DNA of 64,000 bases. Source: Dehalogenimonas alkenigignens (GTDB taxonomy: Bacteria > Chloroflexota > Dehalococcoidia > Dehalococcoidales > Dehalococcoidaceae). The stretch spans positions 1,485,684-1,549,683 of the forward strand of contig NZ_KQ758903.1 of the NCBI RefSeq assembly GCF_001466665.1. Reading direction: 5' to 3'. How positions within the stretch are numbered: the stretch's first letter is position 1; every line of letters begins with the position of its first letter. Positions 1 to 8,378 of this stretch are shown here, in pieces. The notes below the pieces were generated by a model. The model was not told where the DNA came from. It made no database searches and worked only from the letters and a program-made list of their open reading frames with translations. The position numbers and the translations under genes were made by a program.

Positions 1-675
1 GTCAATCCCACCCAGTTTGGACCGGACGAAGATTTCGGCGCCTATCCCCGGGACACCGACCTGGATCTAAAGCTGCTTGAAAACAGCGGCGCCGACGCCG
101 TTTTTTTACCCGGTGCCGGGGAAATGTATCCCCCCGGCACCGATATTTTCGTCGTGCCCGGAAAAATCGCCGACAGGCTGGAGGGTTCCGCGCGGCCCGG
201 CCACTTCCGCGGAGTAGCCACCGTCGTCCTCAAACTGTTCAACTTGATCCAGCCGCAGCGAGCCTACTTCGGACAGAAGGACGCCCAGCAGACGGCGGTC
301 ATCAGGAAGATGGTCGCCGACCTTGACGTGCCGGTCGAAATCAAGGTCTTGCCCACGGTGAGGGAAAGCGACGGCCTGGCCATGAGCAGCCGCAATACCT
401 ATCTGAATCCGGCCGAGCGCAGCGCCGCCACGGTGCTCTACCGGTCATTGAAGCTGGCTCAGGAACTGATCAACGGCGGAGAGAAGGACGCCGAAATCGT
501 CCGGCAACGGATGACAGAACTGATCTTGGCTGAACCGCTAGCCCGCGTCGATTATGTTTCGGTGGCCGACGCCCGAAGTCTCGAGGAACTGACCTTCGTC
601 ACCAGTCCGGTGCTCGTGTCGCTGGCTGTCCGTATCGGGCGGACGCGGTTAATCGACAACGTCATGCTGGCCTAG
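1..675 (+). CDS. panC: Pantoate--beta-alanine ligase, 5'-truncated by window edge
   Basis: Cytoplasmic enzyme that condenses pantoate with beta-alanine, using ATP, in the last step of pantothenate synthesis. The frame is open from base 1 and gives 224 residues; roughly the first 55-60 of a normal ~280-residue PanC lie outside the window, including the ATP-binding HxGH region. Visible family motifs are NPTQF near the edge, PGHFRGVATVV, YFGQKDAQQ and RESDGLAMSSRN, the last being the KMSKS-like loop. An internal ATG at 124 is not the start because homology continues upstream of it. The 3' end overlaps the convergent MFS gene by 14 bp. Identification is firm; only the N-terminus is missing. Confidence 0.96.
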   Translation, partial: VNPTQFGPDEDFGAYPRDTDLDLKLLENSGADAVFLPGAGEMYPPGTDIFVVPGKIADRLEGSARPGHFRGVATVVLKLFNLIQPQRAYFGQKDAQQTAVIRKMVADLDVPVEIKVLPTVRESDGLAMSSRNTYLNPAERSAATVLYRSLKLAQELINGGEKDAEIVRQRMTELILAEPLARVDYVSVADARSLEELTFVTSPVLVSLAVRIGRTRLIDNVMLA

Positions 676-1912
676 CCGGCTTGACCAGCACCCTCAATCC
701 GAGCATCGCCAGGAACGCCAGCGCCGCGCCGAAGAAGAACGGGCTGGCGGGTGAAACCTCCTGCCACAAGAAACCGGCGATGAGGCTGGCAGGCAGCAGC
801 AGCAGGCCCAGCACGCCGTGGTACAGACCGAAGGCGGTACCCCGCTTCTCCGGCGGCACCAGGTCGGCGACGAAAGCCTTAGCCACCCCCTCCACGATGC
901 CGTAATAGACGCCAAAGACGGCGAACAGCAGCCAGATATGCCAGCTGGCGCCGGCGGCGGCGAATCCCAGATAGGCGGCGGCGTAGATGCCCCAGCCGAT
1001 CATCATCAGGGTTCTGCGGCCCAGCCGGTCTGACAGAACGCCGGCCGGCGTCGCCGCCAGCATATAGGTGATGTTGAAGACAACCAGCATCAGGGTGACA
1101 TCGAGGACGGAATTGCCGAGATTTTGCGCCCGGAGGATGGCGAAGAAGCTCGACGAATTGCCCAGGGTGAAGATGCCGAGCACCAGCAGGAACAGCTTGA
1201 AGTCCCGGCTCATGCCATTGACCGTATCGCGGAGGCCGGTCTTTTCGACCTCGACCCTTGCCGCCCGCTGAGGATCCTTGACCATGGCGGCCAAGATGAC
1301 GACCGAGATGACGGCCGGGATGACGCCGATGACAACCAGCAGGCGGAAAGTGTCCTGGGTCAGATCGACACTGCCGCGCTGGGTCAGGTAGATGACCGTC
1401 GCGGCGATGAACAGGCCGAGGAAAGCCCCGGCCGAGTCCATGGCTTTATGAAGGCCGAAACTGCGCCCGCGTTCTTTTGGTTCGATCGAGACGGCGATGA
1501 GGGCGTCCCGCGGAGAGGTGCGCAACCCTTTGCCCAGCCGGTCTGCGAAGCGGATGCCCAGCACGGCGGTCCAGTGCCCGGCCAGGTACATGAACGGTTT
1601 GCCCAGCGTCGACAGCCCGTAGCCGGCTATCGACAGCGCCTTGTAGCGGCGCAGCCTGTCGGCCAGCCGGCCGGAATAAATCTTGACCAGGGCTTCGGTA
1701 GAATCCGACACGCCGCCGACCAGGCCGATTACGGACGGGGCCACGCCGAGGACGTTGGCCAGGAACAGCGGCACCAGGGTAAAGATCATCTCGGACGAGA
1801 TGTCGGTGAAAAAACTGGTCAGGCCAAGATAGAAGACATTGGGGCGTACGCCGAGGATCTTTTTCGAGTCAGAGGCAGGTGGCACGGAGGCATCGAGATT
1901 CGGCATAGCCAT
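662..1912 (-). CDS. MFS transporter, probable efflux
   Basis: Predicted 12-helix inner-membrane carrier of 416 residues. The conserved loop between helices 2 and 3 reads SGRLADRLRRYKAL, and a second half-repeat loop reads AGVLSDRLGRR, so both MFS halves are intact. Substrate cannot be told from sequence; drug or metabolite export is the usual guess for this subgroup. Two ATGs lie close together (1912 and 1906). A TAAGAT box lies exactly 6 nt upstream of the second, and there is no Shine-Dalgarno, so the mRNA may be leaderless starting at 1906. The gene converges on panC with a short overlap. Confidence 0.9.
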   Translation of the reverse strand: MAMPNLDASVPPASDSKKILGVRPNVFYLGLTSFFTDISSEMIFTLVPLFLANVLGVAPSVIGLVGGVSDSTEALVKIYSGRLADRLRRYKALSIAGYGLSTLGKPFMYLAGHWTAVLGIRFADRLGKGLRTSPRDALIAVSIEPKERGRSFGLHKAMDSAGAFLGLFIAATVIYLTQRGSVDLTQDTFRLLVVIGVIPAVISVVILAAMVKDPQRAARVEVEKTGLRDTVNGMSRDFKLFLLVLGIFTLGNSSSFFAILRAQNLGNSVLDVTLMLVVFNITYMLAATPAGVLSDRLGRRTLMMIGWGIYAAAYLGFAAAGASWHIWLLFAVFGVYYGIVEGVAKAFVADLVPPEKRGTAFGLYHGVLGLLLLPASLIAGFLWQEVSPASPFFFGAALAFLAMLGLRVLVKPARPA

Positions 1913-1954
1913 ATCTTAGCAGAGCCGAACCGGAGGCAAAATGGTGTAAAAAAT

Positions 1955-2029
1955 TGGCTCCCGAGGAAGGATTCGAACCTTCGGCCAATCGGTTAACAGC
2001 CGACCGCTCTACCACTGAGCTACTCGGGA
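1955..2029 (-). tRNA. tRNA-Asn (GTT)
   Basis: Cloverleaf read on the minus strand. The 7-bp acceptor is TCCCGAG/CTCGGGA, followed by T8 and the D-arm TAGCTCAGTGG. The anticodon loop is centred on GTT, the T-arm carries GGTTCGAATCC, and a G discriminator is followed by an encoded CCA. It is the last of four tightly packed tRNAs on this strand. Confidence 0.96.
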
Positions 2030-2038
2030 GTGTGGGTG

Positions 2039-2112
2039 TGGCTGCCGAGCCAGGATTCGAACCTGGGCAAAAGGATCCAAAGTCCTCTGTGCTACCACTA
2101 CACAACTCGGCA
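2039..2112 (-). tRNA. tRNA-Gln (TTG)
   Basis: Minus-strand cloverleaf with acceptor TGCCGAG/CTCGGCA, anticodon TTG in the loop ACTTTGGA, T-arm GGTTCGAATCC and encoded CCA. Only 9 bp separate it from tRNA-Asn, so the four tRNAs are probably one transcript. Confidence 0.95.
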
Positions 2113-2134
2113 AGGCTTTTCATCAGCTAAAAGC

Positions 2135-2222
2135 TGGTGCCGAAGGTCGGACTCGAACCGACACAGGAGTTGCCCCCTAGCAGTTTTTGAGACTGCCGCG
2201 TCTACCATTCCGCCACTCCGGC
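2135..2222 (-). tRNA. tRNA-Leu (CAA)
   Basis: An 88-nt class II tRNA with a long variable arm. The acceptor is GCCGGAG/CTTCGGC with one G-T pair. The anticodon stem GCAGT/ACTGC encloses the loop CTCAAAA, giving anticodon CAA, which reads UUG. CCA is encoded. Confidence 0.95.
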
Positions 2223-2253
2223 AAAAAGCCGAATGTTGTTAAAGATCAGGGGG

Positions 2254-2329
<76 letters not shown>

Positions 2330-2390
2330 GCGAACAACGCTTGTTATTGTATCGGTTTGGAATTGCCCGGTCAAGCGTTGACGCCTTACG

Positions 2391-2978
2391 TTAAATGCCG
2401 CCGTACCGGGTAAAAACGATGAGAACGATTAACGAAGACAGAGCGGAACCGACGGCCACCTGGGCGGCAGTATGCTGCCCGAGATGCACCCGGGCCCAAC
2501 CCATCAAAGGGATGAGCGACAAAGAAGGAACCGCCCAAGCGCCGTAGAGAATATGCAACACCGTCACCAGTGCCGCAACCGTTGACGCGTGCACTGAAAT
2601 TTTCCACCAAAGATTGATGAAAGCGAAACTTACTATGGATGCCAGACCGGCGATCAGGGCGGCGGTTAAGAGCTGCGGGGCATTCAACCAGGTCAGGATG
2701 AAGGTTCCCAGGACGTTGAAGAAAAGCCCGACGACGTAGATCCGGTGGCGCTGGTGCCGCCGGTTTGAGAACAGGGCGTCCATGCGTCCCGTTCTCACCA
2801 GATAAACGGCGATGAGCAGCGGCGGCATGAAGCACAGACCGGTCACCGCAATAAACCATTTCAATGCTTCAACCGCCGAACCAGCGGCCTCCGAAGCAAC
2901 TAAACCGAGGATAATCAATCCCGCTGCCGGGGGATTGAGCCCGTCGGAAATCAAATTGGCGATTTTTGTTTTGGTCAA
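2391..2978 (-). CDS. PAP2-like membrane phosphatase
   Basis: A 195-residue hydrophobic protein with about five or six membrane segments. The C-terminal half has KISVHAS followed about 40 residues later by GWARVHLGQHT, resembling the conserved His-containing blocks of the PAP2 (phosphatidic acid phosphatase type 2) superfamily. Such enzymes remove phosphate from lipid phosphates in the membrane. The N-terminal PAP2 motif (KxxxxxxRP) is not clear, so activity is uncertain. The start is a TTG at 2978 preceded by GAGG. An extended -10 promoter lies about 27 bp upstream. Confidence 0.72.
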   Translation of the reverse strand: MTKTKIANLISDGLNPPAAGLIILGLVASEAAGSAVEALKWFIAVTGLCFMPPLLIAVYLVRTGRMDALFSNRRHQRHRIYVVGLFFNVLGTFILTWLNAPQLLTAALIAGLASIVSFAFINLWWKISVHASTVAALVTVLHILYGAWAVPSLSLIPLMGWARVHLGQHTAAQVAVGSALSSLIVLIVFTRYGGI

Positions 2979-3004
2979 TGCCGCCTCTAATCTGAAAACG
3001 CGCC

Positions 3005-3013
3005 ATTATAGCA
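3005..3013 (-). promoter_or_regulatory. Extended -10 promoter of the PAP2-like gene
   Basis: On the minus strand TGC directly precedes TATAAT, a textbook TGnTATAAT extended -10 element. The predicted start of transcription leaves a ~20-nt leader containing GAGG before the TTG start. Confidence 0.6.
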
Positions 3014-3042
3014 TACCAGCCAGCCTGCGGCGGTTCTCTTAT

Positions 3043-3071
3043 TTGACCCCCGCGGAATGGTAACCGATAAT
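3043..3071 (+). promoter_or_regulatory. Promoter of sufC-sufB
   Basis: TTGACC, a 17-bp spacer and GATAAT, ending 25 bp before the sufC ATG. A strong GGGAGG ribosome-binding site follows. No obvious inverted-repeat operator for an IscR- or SufR-type regulator was seen. Confidence 0.7.
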
Positions 3072-3096
3072 AGATATATCATCCGGGAGGTAGTCA

Positions 3097-3855
3097 ATGG
3101 ACAGCGATAAATTATTGGAAATTAAGAACCTCAAGGTAGCGGTCGAGGGCAAAGAAATCCTCCATGGCATCAGCCTGTCAATCAAAGCCGGCGAGACTCA
3201 TGTTATCTACGGTCCCAACGGCAGCGGCAAGACTACCCTGCTCATGACCATCATGGGCTTCCCGAAATACAAAATTACCGGCGGCCAGATCATCTTTGAG
3301 GGGCAGGACGTAACCGATGCCACCCTGGACGAGCGGGCGCGCGTCGGCATAGGTCTTTCCTTCCAGCGGCCGCCGATTGTCCGCGGCGTCAAGACGCGGG
3401 ATATGGTTACCGCCTGCTTCCGAGGCCGCGAGGACGGCGACACGCTGTCGCGCCTGGCGGAAAGGGCTAATATGACCGATTTCCTGGACCGGGACATCAA
3501 CTACGGCTTTTCCGGCGGCGAGACCAAGCGTTCCGAACTGCTGCAACTCCTGGCTCAGAGCCCCGATCTGGTACTCCTGGACGAACCGGAGTCCGGGGTT
3601 GACCTGGAAAACATCGCGCTTATCGGCGACCTGATCAACGACCTGCTGGAAAAAACCCACCCGATGCGCAACCGCACCCGCAGCGGACTGATCATCTCCC
3701 ATACCGGCCATATTCTTGAATATGTCAATGCCCGCACTGGTTATGTCATGTTCGAAGGCCGCATCATCTGCGAGGGCGACCCCCATGAAATTCTGGAGAC
3801 CATCAAAATCAAAGGTTATGGAGAGTGCGCCTCATGTCAGATCTGCAAAAGGTAA
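3097..3855 (+). CDS. sufC: SufC-type Fe-S assembly ATPase
   Basis: A 252-residue cytosolic ABC-family ATPase that pairs with SufB to build iron-sulfur clusters. Walker A is GPNGSGKTTLL near residue 40. The signature is FSGGETKR and Walker B is LVLLDEPESGVDLENI, all typical of SufC rather than of membrane transporters. A strong GGGAGG site precedes the ATG. The 3' end overlaps sufB. No sufD, sufS, sufU or sufE lies beside it, so this is the two-gene minimal arrangement (SMS type) known from anaerobes and archaea. Confidence 0.93.
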   Translation: MDSDKLLEIKNLKVAVEGKEILHGISLSIKAGETHVIYGPNGSGKTTLLMTIMGFPKYKITGGQIIFEGQDVTDATLDERARVGIGLSFQRPPIVRGVKTRDMVTACFRGREDGDTLSRLAERANMTDFLDRDINYGFSGGETKRSELLQLLAQSPDLVLLDEPESGVDLENIALIGDLINDLLEKTHPMRNRTRSGLIISHTGHILEYVNARTGYVMFEGRIICEGDPHEILETIKIKGYGECASCQICKR

Positions 3856-5078
3856 AGGCTCCTGATTTCTCCGAACGCGCCCGGGCTGCCGCCGCTAAAA
3901 AAGCCGCCGCCGGGCCGGATATCGACCTAGACGGGTTCAAGGTGCCGGTCAGGGGCGAAAAAGATTACCTGGACAGCCCGGAGACCATCTCCGAACAAGA
4001 TAAAAGCCGCATGCTGGAGTCCGGCATCATGCTTGACGACCGGACCGGCCGCTCCGGCACCTTCGTCCAGATGGACAACACGCCGGTGCACTTCCACGCC
4101 GCCCAGGAAGGCATCGAGGTCATGAGCATCTCCGCCGCCTGGGAGAAGTACGACTGGCTCAAAGACTATTGGTGGAAGGCGGTGGCGGTGGACGCCGACA
4201 AGTATACCGCCCATGTCGAACTCCACGGCGCCGACGGCTATTTTATCCGCGCTCTGCCGGGGGTGAAGACCGATTACCCCGTCCAGGCCTGCCTCTACCT
4301 GGAAGCCGGCAAAGCGGTCCAGGATGTTCACAACATCATCATCGCCGAGGAAGGCTCGGAGCTGCATATCATCACCGGCTGCGCCGTAGCCCACCGCCAG
4401 GAGATGGGTCTGCACCTGGGCGTCTCCGAGTTCTACATTAAAAAGGGCGCCAAGATAACGTTTTCCATGATTCACACCTGGTCGCCGGAGACCGAAGTGC
4501 GGCCGCGCACCGGAGCGATCATCGAAGAGGATGGGTTGTTCCTGTCCAACTACGTTATCATGAAGCCGGTGCACTCCATCCAGGCATCGCCGATCGCCCG
4601 ATGCGTCGGCAAGAACGCCACGGTGCGCTTCAACTCCATCATGGTGGCCACTCCCGGCTCGCATATGGACCTGGGTTCCCGAGCCTTTCTCAACGCTCCG
4701 GGTGCCCGCACCGAGATGATCGCCCGGGCGATCACCGCCGGCGGCGAGATCGTTTCGCGCGGCTACATGGAGGGCAACGCGCCCGACATCAAGGGGCATC
4801 TGGAATGCCGCGGCCTGATTCTTAAAGATAACGGCTCTATCCACGCCATCCCGGAACTCAAGGCTACGGTACCCAACGTCGACCTGTCCCACGAGGCGGC
4901 GGTGGGTAAGATCGCCGAAGACGAGGTGGAATACCTGATGGCCCGCGGCTTGACCCGTGACGAAGCCACCGCAGCCATCATTCGCGGATTCTTGAAAGTG
5001 GATATTGAGGGCCTGCCGCCGATGCTTAACGCCGAACTGCGCAAAGCGGTGGAAGCCTCGGAAAAAGAGGCGTTATAA
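3834..5078 (+). CDS. sufB: SufB/SufD-family scaffold of the minimal Suf system
   Basis: A 414-residue SufB/SufD beta-helix protein, the scaffold partner of SufC. Family signatures at the C-terminus include LECRGLIL (Cys at about residue 325), AIPELKA, VDLSHEAAVGKI and RGLTRDEATAAIIRGFL. A GTG at 3825 is possible, but the ATG at 3834 has GGAG at proper distance and is preferred; the gene overlaps sufC by 22 bp. It is shorter than two-subunit SufB proteins and probably forms a homodimer in place of SufB-SufD, as proposed for minimal SufBC systems. Whether it acts like SufB or SufD cannot be settled by eye. Confidence 0.9.
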   Translation: MSDLQKVKAPDFSERARAAAAKKAAAGPDIDLDGFKVPVRGEKDYLDSPETISEQDKSRMLESGIMLDDRTGRSGTFVQMDNTPVHFHAAQEGIEVMSISAAWEKYDWLKDYWWKAVAVDADKYTAHVELHGADGYFIRALPGVKTDYPVQACLYLEAGKAVQDVHNIIIAEEGSELHIITGCAVAHRQEMGLHLGVSEFYIKKGAKITFSMIHTWSPETEVRPRTGAIIEEDGLFLSNYVIMKPVHSIQASPIARCVGKNATVRFNSIMVATPGSHMDLGSRAFLNAPGARTEMIARAITAGGEIVSRGYMEGNAPDIKGHLECRGLILKDNGSIHAIPELKATVPNVDLSHEAAVGKIAEDEVEYLMARGLTRDEATAAIIRGFLKVDIEGLPPMLNAELRKAVEASEKEAL

Positions 5079-5083
5079 AAAGC

Positions 5084-5114
5084 AAAAAGCCTTCGAAAAA
5101 CTCGAAGGCTTTTT
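5084..5114 (+). terminator. Bidirectional terminator after sufB
   Basis: A 13-bp inverted repeat (AAAAAGCCTTCGA and complement) around a 5-nt loop, ending in T5 on the plus strand and also T-rich on the minus strand. It can serve both sufCB and the convergent FmdB-type gene. Confidence 0.85.
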
Positions 5115-5132
5115 CAACGGCATCGTGATTGG

Positions 5133-5321
5133 TTATCCCCGCTCAAAAGGCCAATGAGGATGGTGCTTGTGCTTATCACCGCCGGTGATGAAGGTTGCGG
5201 GTTTGCGGGTTACCTCAGTTGAGGCGCATTTCGGGCAGGCAACGGGACTGGAATCCGAAAACTTCCTAAGCATTTCAAATTTGTTTTTACATTTCTGGCA
5301 AACATAGTCGTAGAGCGGCAC
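5133..5321 (-). CDS. FmdB-type zinc ribbon protein 1
   Basis: A 62-residue protein with the FmdB/putative regulatory zinc ribbon: MPLYDYVCQKC at the start and CPKC about 20 residues later, giving the four metal-binding cysteines (CxxC...CxxC). The tail is histidine-rich (HKHHPHW). FmdB was named from a methanogen formamide gene region and its biochemical role is not established. A similar short protein lies just upstream on the same strand and a third upstream of that. Confidence 0.85.
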   Translation of the reverse strand: MPLYDYVCQKCKNKFEMLRKFSDSSPVACPKCASTEVTRKPATFITGGDKHKHHPHWPFERG

Positions 5322-5378
5322 TGGAACCTCCTGAAAGAGGATTTATCAGACAGCAGAGCCTGTCGGGGCCTTATGCTG

Positions 5379-5558
5379 CTAGGATAACTCCCAGGGCATC
5401 TTGCGCGGCGCCTTCCCCGTAGTGACGAAGGTAGAAGCCTTCTTTTTAATTTCGGTGTCGCCGCAGTTGGGGCAGGTCACAGGTGACGTGTCAGTGACCT
5501 TACGAAGGAGTTCAAACTTCTTTTTACATTTTTCGCAGCGGTATTCGTATAGCGGCAT
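5379..5558 (-). CDS. FmdB-type zinc ribbon protein 2 (59 aa)
   Basis: Read directly from the minus strand: ATG at 5558 to TAG at 5379. The protein begins MPLYEYRCEKCKKKFELLRK and continues with VTCPNCGDTE, the same CxxC...CxxC ribbon as its two neighbours, and ends GKAPRKMPWELS. It is the middle of three tandem copies. Its very short length means automatic gene calling may miss it. Confidence 0.85.
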   Translation of the reverse strand: MPLYEYRCEKCKKKFELLRKVTDTSPVTCPNCGDTEIKKKASTFVTTGKAPRKMPWELS

Positions 5559-5668
5559 TCGAGTCCCTTTTTTCCGCGTATTTTAACAAACCAGACCCGG
5601 ACAGACAATCCTGTCCAGGCAAGAAGTTTTTCAGTTTTTCGGATCCGAACCGGACCCGGGAGCTACCC

Positions 5669-5875
5669 TCAAGATGAAACTCTTGGGGACGGTCCGCAAC
5701 CGGCTCCGCCGTAACTGCCAGCACCGCCCCCGATGCCGCAACTGAAATTTGATATCTTACGTTCAACTTCATAGGAGCCGCATTTTGGGCAGGTTACCGC
5801 CGCGGTATCGGACAGGCGGCGGAGCAACTCAAATTTCTTGGCGCAAGACTTGCATGAATACTCGTAAATAGGCAT
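5669..5875 (-). CDS. FmdB-type zinc ribbon protein 3
   Basis: A 68-residue zinc ribbon starting MPIYEYSCKSC and containing VTCPKCGSYEVERK, with a glycine/serine-rich tail that adds two more cysteines (FSCGIGGG and GAGCGPS). That tail resembles the FmdB forms annotated as regulatory. It has a GGAG-type ribosome site and its own candidate promoter upstream. It is most similar in its ribbon to copy 2, suggesting local duplication. Confidence 0.85.
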   Translation of the reverse strand: MPIYEYSCKSCAKKFELLRRLSDTAAVTCPKCGSYEVERKISNFSCGIGGGAGSYGGAGCGPSPRVSS

Positions 5876-5900
5876 CGTTCACTCCTGCATTGGATATTGT

Positions 5901-5927
5901 ATTATACTACATGATGTACAGCATCAA
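5901..5927 (-). promoter_or_regulatory. Candidate promoter with palindrome upstream of FmdB-type gene 3
   Basis: On the minus strand TTGATG and a perfect TATAAT are separated by 15 bp. The spacer holds the palindrome TACATGATGTA (5908-5918). The short spacer is a weakness; the palindrome may be an operator. Confidence 0.4.
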
Positions 5928-5971
5928 TGAAGTGACATTGGTTACACAGAATCGGGCTGCAAGGTTGAGAG

Positions 5972-6574
5972 ATGCCGAATTATTTTGAAGCTTTGGGCGT
6001 GTCCGATGCCGATCTGGCTGTCGCCCGCGGTCTGGCGGCAGGACACTTCAGCGGCCAATTTGGGGAAAAATACAAAAAGTATGTTGCCCGGGTCGGCGCG
6101 GCGCTGCTCGAAATTTACCCGCCGGCTCACAAGCTGCAGCCTGAAGAAATTATCGACCTGATCAGCGTCATCGACATCATCGGGCCCGATTCCAGAGGCC
6201 TGATGAAGCGGCTCAAGGAGTCATGCACCGGCTGCGGCTGGTGTTGTTCTCAAACGAAGCGGATCGTTGTCGACGAGGAAGATACCCTGCGCATCAGCCG
6301 TAAACTTAAGCAGAAGCGCGAAGACCTGTTTACTTTTGATGGCAAAGAATGGTTGATCAAAAAGGCGCATCCCTGCGGCTGGTGGAATCCAAAAAACGGC
6401 CGCTGCGTCATTTACGCCGACCGCCCGAGCACTTGCCGCGTCTGGCCGCTTGGTGTAACGGAGGCCGGCCATAAAACAATTCAACCGATGGAACACTGCA
6501 ATTACGCGGTGATGGTTACCGTCAATAAAGCGATCTGGACACTGGAGAGCGCCGCGAAACAGAGCGGCGCCTGA
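5972..6574 (+). CDS. YkgJ-family cysteine cluster protein
   Basis: A 200-residue soluble protein with the YkgJ-type cysteine cluster in its second half: CTGCGWCC near residue 80, then HPCGWW, RCVIY and STCRVWPLG. These cysteines are thought to bind a zinc or iron-sulfur centre; the family function is not established. The start ATG has an AGAG/AAGG purine run upstream. Only 13 bp separate it from the YgiQ-type radical SAM gene, so the two are probably co-transcribed. Confidence 0.8.
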   Translation: MPNYFEALGVSDADLAVARGLAAGHFSGQFGEKYKKYVARVGAALLEIYPPAHKLQPEEIIDLISVIDIIGPDSRGLMKRLKESCTGCGWCCSQTKRIVVDEEDTLRISRKLKQKREDLFTFDGKEWLIKKAHPCGWWNPKNGRCVIYADRPSTCRVWPLGVTEAGHKTIQPMEHCNYAVMVTVNKAIWTLESAAKQSGA

Positions 6575-6587
6575 AGCACGGTCTCTG

Positions 6588-8369
6588 ATGTTCCTGCCGA
6601 CCACCAAACAAGAACTCGACGCCCTGGGTTGGGACAGGCTCGATGTCATTCTGGTCACCGGCGACAGCTATATCGACAGCCCGTTTATCGGTATCGCCGT
6701 CATCGGCAAGATGCTGGCCAGGGCCGGCTTTCGCGTCGGCGTCATCGCCCAGCCCGATACCCATTCAGCCGCGGACATCACCCGCCTAGGCGAGCCGCGG
6801 CTGTTCTGGGGCGTCTCCGGCGGCTGCATCGACAGCATGATCGCCAACTACACCTCGCTCAAGAAAAAACGGAGAAGCGACGACTACACCCCCGGCGGCC
6901 GGAACACCCGCCGCCCCGACCGCGCCGCCATCGTCTACACCAACCTCATCCGGCAGCATTTCAAGAACACCGCACCAATCGTCCTCGGCGGGCTGGAAGC
7001 CTCGCTGCGGCGGGTGGCTCATTACGACTACTGGGACGACCGGGTCCGCGGCTCGATCCTCTTCGATGCCAAAGCCGATTACCTGCTCTACGGCATGGCT
7101 GAAAAAGCGACGGTTGAACTAGCCCGAACCCTCAACCAAGTCGGCGATGTGCGGCAAATCCGCGGCCTGTGCTACATCGCCGGCGAGGCCGACACGGCAG
7201 CGGTGAGGAAGAACTACCTTGAACTGCCGCCACTTGACCTCGTCGAGGAGGACAAGGAAGCCTTCACCGAAATGTTCTACGCCTTTTACCAAAACAACGA
7301 CCCCATCACCGCCCGCGGCCTGTACCAGAAACACGGCAACCGCTACCTGGTGCAGAACCCGCCGCAGCCCTCGATGAGCCAATTAGAACTCGACGCCGTC
7401 TTCGGCCTGGGTTTCGAGCGCGCCCAGCATCCCTATTACGAAACGCTGGGTAAAGTGAAAGCCCTGGAAACGATCAAGTTCTCGATTCTTTCCCACCGCG
7501 GCTGCTACGGCGAGTGTAACTTCTGCGCCATCGCCGTCCATGAAGGCCGCACTGTCCAGTGGCGTAGTGAGCAATCGATCCTGGCCGAAGCCCGGGAATT
7601 GACCAAATACCCGGACTTCACCGGCTTCATCCGGGACGTCGGCGGCCCCACGGCCAACATGTACGGCTTCGAGTGCGGTCAGAAACTGGAGCGCGGCGCC
7701 TGCCCCGCCAAGCGCTGCCTTTACCCGGAGGTCTGCCCGTCGCTGGAAGTGGATCATTCCAGGCAAGTGTCGCTGCTCAAAAAGCTGCGCAAGATTGAGG
7801 GCATCAAAAAGGTCTTCGTCGCTTCCGGCGTCCGGCCGGACCTGGTGCTGGCCGACCGCCAGCACGGCGAGCCATATTTGAAAGAGGTCGTCGGCCACCA
7901 TATCTCCGGCCAGATGAAGGTGGCCCCAGAGCACTCCGAGGACAGCGTGTTAAGGCTCATGGGCAAGCCGCCCGCCGCTTCCACGCTCAAGTTCAAATCG
8001 TTTTTCGACAAACTCAGCGCCAATGCCGGCAAAAAGCAGTTTTTAACCTACTACCTGATCGCCGCCCATCCCGGCTGCACCGCCGCGGACATGAAGCACC
8101 TAAAGAGCTTTGCCGACAGAAACCTCCACCTGAACCCGGAGCAGGTCCAGATTTTCCTGCCGGCCCCCTCCACTTATTCCAGCCTGATGTATTACACCGG
8201 CATAAACCCTTTTACCGGCAAGCCGATATTCGTTGAGAAAGAACCGCAGCTGAAAAACCTCCAGAAGGACATCATTATTGAACCCGCTGAGGATAAAACT
8301 CTTGGTAAACGGACACAGCGCACCGAAACGAATAGAATGGTTGCCAAGCGACGCCCCCGTCGCCCGTAA
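6588..8369 (+). CDS. YgiQ-family radical SAM protein
   Basis: A 593-residue protein of the UPF0313/YgiQ radical SAM family. The SAM cluster motif is GCYGECNFCAI (CxxxCxxC), near residue 305. The N-terminal part contains the YgiQ-specific block VTGDSYIDSPFIG and YTPGGRN. The reaction catalysed by the family is unknown. E. coli YgiQ is longer (about 740 residues), so this is a compact version. It follows the YkgJ-type gene closely. Just after its stop codon, a second diverged copy of the C-terminal ~75 codons continues in the same frame. Confidence 0.9.
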   Translation: MFLPTTKQELDALGWDRLDVILVTGDSYIDSPFIGIAVIGKMLARAGFRVGVIAQPDTHSAADITRLGEPRLFWGVSGGCIDSMIANYTSLKKKRRSDDYTPGGRNTRRPDRAAIVYTNLIRQHFKNTAPIVLGGLEASLRRVAHYDYWDDRVRGSILFDAKADYLLYGMAEKATVELARTLNQVGDVRQIRGLCYIAGEADTAAVRKNYLELPPLDLVEEDKEAFTEMFYAFYQNNDPITARGLYQKHGNRYLVQNPPQPSMSQLELDAVFGLGFERAQHPYYETLGKVKALETIKFSILSHRGCYGECNFCAIAVHEGRTVQWRSEQSILAEARELTKYPDFTGFIRDVGGPTANMYGFECGQKLERGACPAKRCLYPEVCPSLEVDHSRQVSLLKKLRKIEGIKKVFVASGVRPDLVLADRQHGEPYLKEVVGHHISGQMKVAPEHSEDSVLRLMGKPPAASTLKFKSFFDKLSANAGKKQFLTYYLIAAHPGCTAADMKHLKSFADRNLHLNPEQVQIFLPAPSTYSSLMYYTGINPFTGKPIFVEKEPQLKNLQKDIIIEPAEDKTLGKRTQRTETNRMVAKRRPRRP

Positions 8370-8378
8370 GAAATACCT

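Noticed and set aside
1124-1996. A 290-codon plus-strand frame opposite the MFS gene
   Set aside because: Antisense of the MFS frame and running into tRNA-Asn; the product is low-complexity Asp/Gln/Arg-rich without a fold signature.
3927-4892. A 321-codon minus-strand frame opposite sufB
   Set aside because: Shadow of a well-supported SufB/D frame in GC-rich DNA; product has no recognisable domain.
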